Below are positions 36,169-44,406 of a stretch of DNA of 64,000 bases, piece after piece. The notes below the pieces were generated by a model. That model ran no database searches, was not told the DNA's origin, and saw only the letters and a program-made list of their open reading frames with translations. The stretch is from contig NZ_CP075338.1 of assembly GCF_023278365.1 (NCBI RefSeq), positions 1,488,001-1,552,000 on the forward strand. The letters are read 5' to 3'. Position 1 is the stretch's first letter. Each line of letters starts with the position of its first letter. Both the position numbers and the translations under genes were made by a program. Origin of the DNA: Epilithonimonas zeae (GTDB lineage Bacteria > Bacteroidota > Bacteroidia > Flavobacteriales > Weeksellaceae).

Positions 36169-36602
36169 ATGAAATTAAAATATTTTAAAATTTTATTTGG
36201 TTTCTTCCTTTTATTCTCACTTTTGGGATGCTCAGTTCTTACCGACTTTTACATACAAAATCTCACCAATGAGAATAAAATAATAAATTTAACATTAAGT
36301 CTCGCTTAGAAAATGATCCTTATGGTGAATTTAGTTTCAATTATAAAAATGGCATAGCAAATCCAAAAGAGTTTAGAAAGAATAAAAATCTACTCTCACT
36401 TAACAAAACCATCATTGATGATTATGAAATAGAAGTTGTTTTGCCACCATCCTCTACAACCAGAGTGGAAAAAACTATCAATTACCATTGGAGGAATTGG
36501 TCAATTGACAATATAAAAATTGACAACAAGGAAATAAAAATAAAAGATATAGAAAGTCAGTCGTCTAAAGAGAAAAGTGATTACATCTATAAAATTCAAT
36601 AA
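36169..36602 (+). pseudogene. Frameshifted small lipoprotein gene
   Basis: The frame opens with a lipoprotein signal (MKLKYFKILFGFFLLFSLLGCSVL; lipobox LLGC) and stops after 46 codons at 36307-36309. Another frame is open from 36279 and continues for about 107 codons, NKFNIKSRLENDPYGEFSFNYKNG onward, to a stop at 36600-36602. Joining the two would give a protein of about 140 residues; the shift must fall in the A/T-rich tract 36276-36306 (aataaaataataaattt). Either the gene is decayed, it uses frameshifting, or the base count in the run is wrong. It starts 12 bp after the HD-PycTM gene on the same strand. No known family. Confidence 0.65.
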
Positions 36603-36605
36603 TTT

Positions 36606-38930
36606 TTATACACCTTCCACAAACTCATAATCCACATCTTCTGCCTCATAATTAACCGCAACACGCAAAGCTCGCAAACCATTAATTCCCTGTAAATCTT
36701 CAACTTCCAGCTCTTCTATTGTTGAAAGCACATTTTGGTTCTGAAGGATTTTGATTAATTTCAAATATTCTTCACGTTCCCTATCCTGAGAATAGATAAT
36801 GCTGATTTTTCCGGGTTGTGTGATGCGTTCGTCAGAATTTTTGATCAGGGATTTGTCGATACGTTTTTTAATCATTTCGTAGCGGGCATTATAACTTCCG
36901 TCCACGTCAAAACGTTTTTCATCCATCCTGAATCTGATACTGATCGGCGTGCTGTAAACCAAAATCAAAGACGAAACATCCAGAGAATAATCCAGCGTTT
37001 CTTTGTATTTTTTGTAATGCAATTCGGATTCGCAAATCACACGCAATTGCCATAATCTTAAGTTCTTGAGGAAAATCGGGTCGTAAGTCAACTCCGGTTC
37101 AATCGATGAACCGATATACATATTATGTTCTACGCCGTCTGTCTTGAAACGCTCGTAGTAAAACGGAAATCTTCGCTGTTGCTCTTCCTGACGTTTGTCC
37201 AGAATATCCGCTAAAAACTTATTGACAGATGACAAACTATCATCAAATTTCTTCCTGAACTGATAAACCAATTCCGTTTTAGAATCCAGTTGTTTGTGAT
37301 AGTCCGTTACGATTTGATTATAATTCACATTCTGAAGTTTAATCGATTCCAGCAACGGATGAACTTCCTGATGAATAAAATTCTGAACCTGACTTTCTGT
37401 GTCGGCTTTTAAATCTTTTGACAATAATTCTTGAAAATGAATCAGTTTTAAATTAATAGATTCCAAATCATTGCCAGAAATCAGATTTTTGAAAACATCA
37501 GAAATCAGCATCAGGTTAATTTCTAAATCTTTTTTAATGGCCAGATTTCTCGAAATTGAAGAATTTCTAATGTCAGTTTGCCCAAAAAGTGGTGTCAGAT
37601 TTTCAAAAGTGATTTTTCGGTATGGCAAATCGAATTCCTCTCTGTAAAAACCGATGTGACGTTCCGCTTCTTGTCTGAATTTCCAATAAACACTTGGATG
37701 TATCGATGTATATTCTCTTTGGATAATAGCCTGGATTCTGGTCTCAATACCGTCATAAAGTCTGTCCATCGTATCCTCCAGATAAGGCATTACGATTTCC
37801 ATTTTTTGAGCATTGATGCTGTTCAACATTTTTTTTCTGGAAACGAGTTCGATAATTCCGAGAACTTTTTTGTTTTTGATAATAGGTGCAAAAATCGCAC
37901 TTTTGATTCCCGATTCGTAGAAATGTCTGGCAAAATCACTGTCCGGAAACTCCCGGTAAACTTTTTCAACATCAGAAATGCTGAAGTATTTTCTGGATTC
38001 TACCAATGTATTGAAGTTCTTTTCGCAGAGCAATTCATTTCTGGAATGATTCAATCCTGACAGAATAAAACTATCAATCACACCATTGATGGGCGTTTTT
38101 ACAAATTTGTTTTCTTCGTGATTGATGGATGTATAGCCCAATTCTAAATCAGGAACCTGAAAAATCGAACGGAAAATCTTGTTCAGTTCCGGTTTCAAAT
38201 TTTCATCATCTTCAAGATTAATCAATTTGGTTTTGAGATTGGAAACTGCAATTTCTGTTGTGGCGTCAAAGAAATTAACGACAGCAAAACCTTTCAGCTC
38301 CCAGCTTTTTGGCGGAAATTTTTCTTTCCAAAGCTCGTAATCTTCGAAATTATCCAGCAATTCAGAAATCTCTTCTTCAGTTAATTTTTTGAAGTTTTCC
38401 AATGGATGAACATCCATAAAATCGGCATTCGTGAGAAATCTGTAGTGTTTTACAACTCCATCTTCATTCGGAATATCAAATATAAATGGCATCGAAACGT
38501 TAAGCGGAACCCCATAAAAATCATTAAGGATGATACAGCAGCTCATCACATAAAAGCGGTGCGGATCCATATCTTTGATAATCATATCAAAATTGTCACC
38601 TGCTTTTTTGATAATGCGCTCAAACCTTTTTGTAGGGTTGAAAAAGAAATTATAAAAAGGAAAACTGATGGCCTTGATTTCATTTTCCGTCAACATTGGC
38701 GGAAAAAGGTCGCGCAACAGTTCTTTCATCAAGGTTTCATTTTTCTCGAAAAAGTCAAGACTTGTGATGCCATCCAGAAGCTCGGGAAATTCTTTGCACT
38801 TATCCAAAATCCTCTGGTGTGACAATGCATATTCCGGGTTATCAGAAGCTTCTGCTTCCATTATTTGAATGAGCTTTTCAAAGGAAAAATTCAGTATGAA
38901 CGGGCTATCGTAAAAGGCTTGGAACTTCAT
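36606..38930 (-). CDS. Large GAF-domain cytoplasmic protein
   Basis: A 774-residue protein without signal peptide or membrane helices. A GAF-like domain is placed at about residues 270-410 by NEKL-type patterns ELLCEKNFNTLVESRKYFSIS, FARHFYESGIKSAIFAPIIKNKKVLGIIELVSRKK. The N-terminal 250 residues are mostly helical, with PHRFYVMSCCIILNDFYG; the C-terminal 350 are helical and strand-mixed with RRFPFYYERFKTDGVEHNMYIG. The overall architecture is shared by flavobacterial proteins annotated only as GAF-containing; ligand and output are unknown. No kinase or cyclase domain is attached. Confidence 0.85.
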   Translation of the reverse strand: MKFQAFYDSPFILNFSFEKLIQIMEAEASDNPEYALSHQRILDKCKEFPELLDGITSLDFFEKNETLMKELLRDLFPPMLTENEIKAISFPFYNFFFNPTKRFERIIKKAGDNFDMIIKDMDPHRFYVMSCCIILNDFYGVPLNVSMPFIFDIPNEDGVVKHYRFLTNADFMDVHPLENFKKLTEEEISELLDNFEDYELWKEKFPPKSWELKGFAVVNFFDATTEIAVSNLKTKLINLEDDENLKPELNKIFRSIFQVPDLELGYTSINHEENKFVKTPINGVIDSFILSGLNHSRNELLCEKNFNTLVESRKYFSISDVEKVYREFPDSDFARHFYESGIKSAIFAPIIKNKKVLGIIELVSRKKMLNSINAQKMEIVMPYLEDTMDRLYDGIETRIQAIIQREYTSIHPSVYWKFRQEAERHIGFYREEFDLPYRKITFENLTPLFGQTDIRNSSISRNLAIKKDLEINLMLISDVFKNLISGNDLESINLKLIHFQELLSKDLKADTESQVQNFIHQEVHPLLESIKLQNVNYNQIVTDYHKQLDSKTELVYQFRKKFDDSLSSVNKFLADILDKRQEEQQRRFPFYYERFKTDGVEHNMYIGSSIEPELTYDPIFLKNLRLWQLRVICESELHYKKYKETLDYSLDVSSLILVYSTPISIRFRMDEKRFDVDGSYNARYEMIKKRIDKSLIKNSDERITQPGKISIIYSQDREREEYLKLIKILQNQNVLSTIEELEVEDLQGINGLRALRVAVNYEAEDVDYEFVEGV

Positions 38931-38946
38931 CGGGTAAAAATCAATG

Positions 38947-38977
38947 CAAATGTAAGAATTAGGAATATATTAATAAA
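38947..38977 (-). promoter_or_regulatory. Promoter of the GAF-protein gene
   Basis: On the minus strand TTTA, 19-bp spacer, TACATTTG (plus-strand 38947-38954), 16 bp before the ATG. Confidence 0.6.
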
Positions 38978-39129
38978 GTCGATTTAAAATTCATAATACT
39001 TTAATTCTGTTTGATATAATGAAAAGCAAGTATGTAACAATTTATCAATGTAAAAGTTAGAATAAAAACATATATTCCAAATTTACAAATCTAAAGATTA
39101 TTAGATATATCTATCGTTCCATTAGTCGA

Positions 39130-39160
39130 TTTCAAAATTGTTACAATAACCGTATCTTTG
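39130..39160 (+). promoter_or_regulatory. Promoter of rlmN
   Basis: TTTC at 39130-39133, 19-bp spacer, TATCTTTG at 39153-39160; the start codon is 20 bp further on. Confidence 0.65.
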
Positions 39161-39179
39161 CAAAAAATCTCAGAAAACA

Positions 39180-40214
39180 TTGAAAGATATCCGCACCTTT
39201 TCCCTTGATCAGTTAAAAGACCATTTCAGCACAATCGGTGAAAAACCTTTTCGTGCAAAACAGGTTTATGATTGGCTTTGGAGCAAGAATTTACATTCCT
39301 TTGATGAGATGACAAATCTTTCTAAAGATCTTCGAGAAAGTTTGACGCGAGATTTTTTCATTAATCCAATCGCCGTTGATTTATTACAAAAATCTACAGA
39401 TGGGACGATAAAAAATGGCGTTAAATTGCACGATGGATTGATGGTGGAATCGGTTTTGATTCCTACTGAAACCCGTAGTACGGCTTGTGTTTCTTCTCAA
39501 GTTGGTTGTTCTCTGAACTGTGAATTTTGTGCAACAGCTAAACTCAAAAGAATGCGAAATCTGGAAGTTGCAGAGATCGTAGACCAAGTTGCTTTGATTG
39601 ATCGCCAAAGCAAAGAATATTTTGACAGACCACTCACTAATATTGTGTTTATGGGAATGGGCGAACCGATGATGAATTACAAAAACGTTGTCGAAGCTAT
39701 TCATAAAATCACAAAGCCGGAAGGCCTGGGAATGTCACCAAGAAGAATAACGGTTTCCACTTCCGGAATTCCGAAGATGATAAAAATGCTGGCCGATGAA
39801 GAACTGAAAGTGAAACTAGCACTTTCTCTCCATTCAGCCATTGAGCATAAACGAAACGAAATAATGCCTTTTTCTGAGAAGTTTCCTTTGACTGACATTA
39901 TGGATTCGCTTCAATATTGGTATCAGAAAACCGGTTCTCCAGTTACTTTTGAATATTGTGTTTGGAAAGGAATCAACGATGGAGACGAAGATATCAAAGC
40001 TTTGATCAAATATTGCCGACAAGTTCCAAGTAAAGTCAATCTAATCCAATACAACCCGATTGGCGAAGGAAAATTTGACCACAGAAGTATTGAAGCCGAG
40101 CAAAAATATGTTCGTGAATTAGAAAAAGCAGGAATCACGATTGTTGTAAGAAAAAGCCGTGGCGGCGATATCGACGCAGCTTGTGGACAATTGGCGAATA
40201 AAACGGCGGAATAA
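39180..40214 (+). CDS. rlmN: Dual-specificity 23S rRNA/tRNA adenine C2-methyltransferase
   Basis: Radical-SAM enzyme of 344 residues that methylates C2 of A2503 in 23S rRNA and A37 in some tRNAs. The [4Fe-4S] motif CxxxCxxC is in VGCSLNCEFCATAKL; the catalytic cysteine near the C-terminus is in DIDAACGQLANK. Other marks are PFRAKQVYDWLWSKN, IVFMGMGEPMMNYKNV and ITVSTSGIPKMI. The start is a TTG after a clear promoter; the N-terminus KDIRTFSLDQLKDHF is conserved, supporting it. The stop codon overlaps the ATG of the next small gene by one base. Confidence 0.96.
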   Translation: MKDIRTFSLDQLKDHFSTIGEKPFRAKQVYDWLWSKNLHSFDEMTNLSKDLRESLTRDFFINPIAVDLLQKSTDGTIKNGVKLHDGLMVESVLIPTETRSTACVSSQVGCSLNCEFCATAKLKRMRNLEVAEIVDQVALIDRQSKEYFDRPLTNIVFMGMGEPMMNYKNVVEAIHKITKPEGLGMSPRRITVSTSGIPKMIKMLADEELKVKLALSLHSAIEHKRNEIMPFSEKFPLTDIMDSLQYWYQKTGSPVTFEYCVWKGINDGDEDIKALIKYCRQVPSKVNLIQYNPIGEGKFDHRSIEAEQKYVRELEKAGITIVVRKSRGGDIDAACGQLANKTAE

Positions 40215-40675
40215 TGATTGCTTTTTTAGAAATAATTTATTTTATTTTTTTCAGTATATCAGTCATTTCATTTTTGATATATATTTATAAATCACTGAGA
40301 AAACAATCCGATTTCAAATACTTTTTAATTACATTATTATTTTTTGTCATTAATATATTTATTGATAATGAATTATCAAATTTGGTAATAAATGAAATTA
40401 AAACAGAAATAAATAATTCTAATAAAATTATTTTTATTAATGACAATAAGAATCAAATTGAAATCAATAAAAATTCACCCGAATTAAAAATCAATACTAG
40501 TTCTCGAAAACATAGCGAGAAAAAAATTGAAAATTATCTTTTAATGTCTCCAAAAAACATAAGAATAATATTAAAAGAAGATTCGAAAAGCAAAGGTAAA
40601 TTCTGGATAAAATATCCAAAATATTATTTTTCAAATATTAAAGCAATCGGTTATTTAGAACTTAATTTTAGGTAA
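40214..40675 (+). CDS. Small membrane protein coupled to rlmN, function unknown
   Basis: A 153-residue protein with two N-terminal membrane helices (about residues 4-23 and 36-52) and a polar, Lys/Asn-rich C-terminal region outside the membrane. The ATG shares its A with the rlmN stop codon, so it is translated by coupling. Base composition is much more AT-rich than rlmN (for example runs of aataataa codons), which may mean a recent or fast-evolving gene. No family is recognised. Confidence 0.65.
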   Translation: MIAFLEIIYFIFFSISVISFLIYIYKSLRKQSDFKYFLITLLFFVINIFIDNELSNLVINEIKTEINNSNKIIFINDNKNQIEINKNSPELKINTSSRKHSEKKIENYLLMSPKNIRIILKEDSKSKGKFWIKYPKYYFSNIKAIGYLELNFR

Positions 40676-40742
40676 ATTCTTTAACAATACTTTAATCCAT
40701 AAAATTTTACGTTCAAAAAATCAATTCTTATTTTTACAGAAT

Positions 40743-41621
40743 ATGAAAAGGATTTTTTACATTTTATTGATTCTCTCAGGATTTCAAATCTCAGCACAGA
40801 AAGCGCAGTCACTGAATCTAAAGAAATATAAAATTGCTGTTTTGAGTGATTCTTTAAGGGAATCATCAGGCTTGACAAATATTAATGGAAGACTTTTTTC
40901 GTTCAATGACAGCGGCAACACCAGCGAAATTTTCGAAATAAAACCAGGAAGTTCAAACATCGAAAAGACTTTTCAAACCGGTCTCAAAAATATCGATTGG
41001 GAAGCTATTACGAATGATAGCGAAAATTTTTATGTTGGGGAATTCGGGAATAATCTGGGAACCAGGAAAGATTTGAAAGTTTATCAAGTTCCTTTTAAGA
41101 ATGATTCAATCGTCACAGATTCTATAAAAACAATTCCGTTTTTTTATCCGGAACAAATTGATTTCACTCCAAAAAACATCAATAATAATTTTGATGCTGA
41201 AGCGATGATTTTCCTAGATGGAAATATTCATTTATTCACAAAAGAATGGATTACAAATACGGTTTCTCATTATGTCATCGACAAAAACCTGACAGAAAAC
41301 CAGCCTGCTCAAAAACTGGAATCTTTTAAAACTGGATTTGTTGTGACCGATGCTTCTTTTTTTGAAAATAAATTATACGTTGTAGGTTACACCAAAAAAG
41401 CTTCGGTTTATCTTATGATTTTCGAAAAAGATGATTCTGGAAATCTATTTTTCAACAAGATTCAAAAAAAGTTTTCTTTGGGAAGAGCTTTCAAAATTGG
41501 TCAAATCGAAGGTATTACGGCAACTGAAAAAGGAATTTATATCTCAGGAGAGCGATTCAGCATCAAAATCAAAAAAGTGCCTCAAAGTCTCTACTTTGTC
41601 CCGTTTGAAGATTTGCAATAA
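40743..41621 (+). CDS. Exported beta-propeller-like protein, paralogue of the gene at 26513
   Basis: A 292-residue protein with a signal peptide (MKRIFYILLILSGFQISAQ). Like the protein at 26513-27373 it has LRESSGLTNINGRLFSFNDSG, IDWEAITNDSENFYVGEFGNNLGTRKDLKVYQVP, FFYPEQIDFTPK, NNFDAEAMIFLDGNIHLFTKEW and IEGITATEKGIYISGERF, consistent with a beta-propeller. The order of these blocks is the same in both, but this copy is not predicted as a lipoprotein. Function unknown. Confidence 0.82.
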   Translation: MKRIFYILLILSGFQISAQKAQSLNLKKYKIAVLSDSLRESSGLTNINGRLFSFNDSGNTSEIFEIKPGSSNIEKTFQTGLKNIDWEAITNDSENFYVGEFGNNLGTRKDLKVYQVPFKNDSIVTDSIKTIPFFYPEQIDFTPKNINNNFDAEAMIFLDGNIHLFTKEWITNTVSHYVIDKNLTENQPAQKLESFKTGFVVTDASFFENKLYVVGYTKKASVYLMIFEKDDSGNLFFNKIQKKFSLGRAFKIGQIEGITATEKGIYISGERFSIKIKKVPQSLYFVPFEDLQ

Positions 41622-41661
41622 TTATATTTGCATACTACTTTAATCAAAAATCCAATAAGAA

Positions 41662-42243
41662 ATGAAAAGAATTACGGTATTCTGTGGTTCAAGTTTTGGG
41701 ACGGATGACGTTTACAAATCGCAGGCAAAATTATTAGGAAAAACATTAGCAGAACATCAAATCGAATTGGTTTACGGAGGCGCTAATGTAGGTTTGATGG
41801 GTGCAGTAGCGGACGGCGTTTTAGAGAACGGAGGAAAAGCTATTGGCGTTTTGCCTAACTTTTTAAAATCTAAAGAAATTGCACACGAGCATTTGACAGA
41901 CCTTATTTTGGTGGAAACTATGCACGAAAGAAAAACCAAAATGAACGAGCTTTGCGATGGCGTAATTGCTTTACCGGGCGGTTTCGGAACTTTGGAAGAG
42001 TTTTTTGAAATGCTGACTTGGGCGCAATTGGGACTTCATAAAAAACCGATTGCCATTTTGAATACCGCTGGTTTTTACGATTCCTTAATCACTTTTATCC
42101 AAACTATGGTTGACAAAGGTTTTCTGAAAGAAGTTAACCGAGATATGATTCTGGTAAGCGATGATATTGATAAGCTTATCGCAATGATGAAAAACTATGT
42201 TGCGCCAGACGTTGCAAAATGGATTAATAAAGAACGTGTTTGA
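41662..42243 (+). CDS. LOG family protein (cytokinin riboside 5'-monophosphate phosphoribohydrolase-like)
   Basis: A 193-residue Rossmann-like protein. The motif PGGFGTLEEFFEMLTWAQLG contains the PGGxGTxxE signature with the catalytic Glu and nearby Arg (ERKTKMNELCDG). The start ITVFCGSSFGTD and the VYGGANVGLMGAVADG loop are also typical. In plants and bacteria such enzymes release adenine-type bases from nucleotide monophosphates; the bacterial role is often nucleotide salvage. TATATTTG at 41623-41630 may be the minus-7 element. Confidence 0.93.
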   Translation: MKRITVFCGSSFGTDDVYKSQAKLLGKTLAEHQIELVYGGANVGLMGAVADGVLENGGKAIGVLPNFLKSKEIAHEHLTDLILVETMHERKTKMNELCDGVIALPGGFGTLEEFFEMLTWAQLGLHKKPIAILNTAGFYDSLITFIQTMVDKGFLKEVNRDMILVSDDIDKLIAMMKNYVAPDVAKWINKERV

Positions 42244-42402
42244 TTCTATTGTTAATTTAAAAATGTATTAATTCTATATTGTAATGGATTTTTATTCTGT
42301 GATAAAAATCAAAAAGCGTTTCAAAGTCTTTATTTTATTCCTTTGAAAGATTTATAATATTTATATTTGTAGAATAGTTTTTGTTCAATCGACAGACAGA
42401 TC

Positions 42403-42492
42403 TTCAACATAGCCCCGATTGTAGTGGAAATCCTTTTTGTTTTTCTTTGGAAAACAAAAAGATTGTAACGGAAAGCGGGTTAGAATGTTGAA
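42403..42492 (+). repeat. Structured intergenic repeat, copy 4 (different outer stem)
   Basis: Outer arms ttcaacat (42403-42410) and atgttgaa (42485-42492) are exact complements, where other copies have GCAGC/GCTGC. Inside are ccccgattgtagtgg, aaatcctttttgttttt, aaaacaaaaagattg, and aacggaaagcgggttaga. CCCG pairs with CGGG and CTTTTTGTTTT with AAAACAAAAAG. The changed but still paired outer stem supports folding as RNA or DNA. Confidence 0.8.
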
Positions 42493-42541
42493 AAGAAGTT
42501 GAATGTTGTTGCTCCAAAAATATAATCTCTAAACGCAAACA

Positions 42542-43519
42542 GTGGCCAATACAGTAGAACTAATCAAAGCTCCGATTTCTGAAGAAATGAAACTTTTTGA
42601 ACAAAAGTTTTATGAATCGATGAAAAGTAATGTTGCTCTGCTGGATAAAGTTACGCGTTTTATTGTCACGACAAAAGGGAAACAAATGCGCCCGATGTTT
42701 GTTTTTCTATGCGCAAAACTGGTCGGAAATGTGAACGAAAAAACTTTCCGCGGCGCCAGTATGATTGAGTTGATTCATACGGCGACTTTGGTTCACGATG
42801 ATGTTGTGGATGAGAGTTTTAAACGCCGGAATTTCTTTTCCATCAATGCACTTTGGAAGAATAAAATTGCAGTGTTGGTTGGCGATTATCTACTTTCGAA
42901 ATCGGTTTTGCTTTCTACGGATAACAAAGATTTTGATTTGCTAGCTGTGATTTCCAGAACGATCAGAGAAATGTCTGAAGGCGAATTGCTTCAGTTGGAA
43001 AAAGCCAGAAAACTGGACATCACAGAAGATGTTTATTACGAAATCATCCGTCAGAAAACAGCCACTCTTATTGCGGCTTGCTGCGAAGTTGGTGTTTTGT
43101 CCAATGGCGTGGATGAAGCGACTGCGAAAAAAATGCAGGAATTCGGCACTTACACGGGAATGGCTTTCCAGATCAAGGATGACCTTTTTGATTATCAGAC
43201 AAGCAATATCATTGGAAAACCTGTAGGAATCGACATCAAGGAACAGAAGATGACTCTGCCTTTGATTTATACTTTGAAAAATGCGAGCCCTGAGAATTAC
43301 AAAAAATATTTCGCAGCGATAAAGCGTTATAACAACGATTCTAAAAAAGTTCGCGAGCTGGTAGAATTTGTAAAGTCTTCCGGCGGAATGGATTATGCTA
43401 TCCAAACGATGAAAGATTACCAGCAAAAAGCACTTGACATTCTTGCTGAATTCCCAGACAATGAGGCCAAAGCATCTCTTAAACTGATGCTGGATTATGT
43501 GATTAGCAGAAAACTTTAA
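42542..43519 (+). CDS. Polyprenyl diphosphate synthase (octaprenyl-type)
   Basis: A 325-residue all-helical trans-prenyltransferase. The two aspartate-rich motifs are HDDVVDESFKRR (first DDxxD) and FQIKDDLFDYQ (second), with GKQMRPMFVFLCAKL and EGELLQLEKARK in the usual places. It makes the isoprenoid tail of menaquinone or a related carrier from FPP and IPP. The start is GTG at 42542. The gap before it holds a structured repeat. Confidence 0.93.
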   Translation: MANTVELIKAPISEEMKLFEQKFYESMKSNVALLDKVTRFIVTTKGKQMRPMFVFLCAKLVGNVNEKTFRGASMIELIHTATLVHDDVVDESFKRRNFFSINALWKNKIAVLVGDYLLSKSVLLSTDNKDFDLLAVISRTIREMSEGELLQLEKARKLDITEDVYYEIIRQKTATLIAACCEVGVLSNGVDEATAKKMQEFGTYTGMAFQIKDDLFDYQTSNIIGKPVGIDIKEQKMTLPLIYTLKNASPENYKKYFAAIKRYNNDSKKVRELVEFVKSSGGMDYAIQTMKDYQQKALDILAEFPDNEAKASLKLMLDYVISRKL

Positions 43520-43522
43520 TTT

Positions 43523-43729
43523 TTATTCTTCCCGATATTCCAAAATATCCGCAGGCTGGCAATCCAGAGCTTTACAAATTGCTTCCAAAGTACTGAAACG
43601 AATAGCTTTTGCTTTTCCGGTTTTCAAAATCGAAAGGTTGGAAAGTGTTAAATCTACTTTTTCAGACAGCTCATTCAATGACATTTTTCGTTTTGCCATC
43701 ATTACGTCTAGGTTTACAATTATTGGCAT
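43523..43729 (-). CDS. Small Cro/CI-type HTH regulator
   Basis: A 68-residue single-domain helix-turn-helix protein: MAKRKMSLNELSEKVDLTLSNLSILKTGKAKAIRFSTLEAICKALDCQPADILEY. This matches the YozG-like small XRE group that usually accompanies a DUF2975 membrane protein, as here, where the DUF2975 gene is 3 bp upstream on the same strand. It probably autoregulates the pair. Confidence 0.9.
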   Translation of the reverse strand: MPIIVNLDVMMAKRKMSLNELSEKVDLTLSNLSILKTGKAKAIRFSTLEAICKALDCQPADILEYREE

Positions 43730-43732
43730 AAG

Positions 43733-44269
43733 TTAAACTGTTAAATCGTTTTCTTCCTGTAATTCCACGCCTCTTTTGAAAATCTGAGCAATAATATGAA
43801 TTACAGCTCCCATAAAAATAAATCCTTCACTATCTGCCAAAAATTGGTTTAAGTTGGCAGGAACAAAACTGTGGTCATTCAAATTTTCAACAACTTGTTT
43901 TGCAATGTAACTCAATAATCCTATTGAAAGGCTATAATAACTAATCATTGAAATTTTCTTTGCAACAAAAGTGCTAAACGGTTTTGACAGATTCATTTTA
44001 TGCATTAGTGTAATCACCGTATAAAAAAGAACAGCTTTTAGAATTGAAATGATTAAAATAAAGCTGTAAATGCTAAAAAACTCAAATCTACTTTCTTTAT
44101 ACATTTGGGTTAAATCTACCTTTTGATAGAGGTTTTGGATAAGCTCAGGATTACAAAGATGGAAAACGAAATTGACGATTAATCCTCCTGCCTCAATCGA
44201 TAAGCCTACAAATATTATCCAAGCTATGGCATATAAACCCCAAAATATGAAATTGTTTGTTTTTGACAT
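43733..44269 (-). CDS. DUF2975 family membrane protein
   Basis: A 178-residue protein with four membrane helices (about 8-30, 64-86, 105-125 and 147-168). The C-terminus IFKRGVELQEENDLTV is the conserved end of DUF2975 proteins, which pair with small YozG-type HTH regulators. Its physiological role is unknown; one possibility is that the membrane protein modulates the regulator. Confidence 0.88.
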   Translation of the reverse strand: MSKTNNFIFWGLYAIAWIIFVGLSIEAGGLIVNFVFHLCNPELIQNLYQKVDLTQMYKESRFEFFSIYSFILIISILKAVLFYTVITLMHKMNLSKPFSTFVAKKISMISYYSLSIGLLSYIAKQVVENLNDHSFVPANLNQFLADSEGFIFMGAVIHIIAQIFKRGVELQEENDLTV

Positions 44270-44370
44270 TTTTTTAAATTTTAAATATTATTCAAATGTA
44301 ATAAATATTTATTGATAAACAATAAATATTTTCTTCTTATCAAATAATTTTATTTTTAACAAAGTTAAAA

Positions 44371-44402
44371 TTTCAACAAAGTCTTTTAATTCCGTAATTT
44401 TG
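44371..44402 (+). promoter_or_regulatory. Promoter of rarA with almost no leader
   Basis: TTTC (44371-44374), 20-bp spacer, TAATTTTG (44395-44402). The ATG is at 44407, only four bases after the element, which places the expected transcription start at or next to the start codon. Confidence 0.6.
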
Positions 44403-44406
44403 AAAT

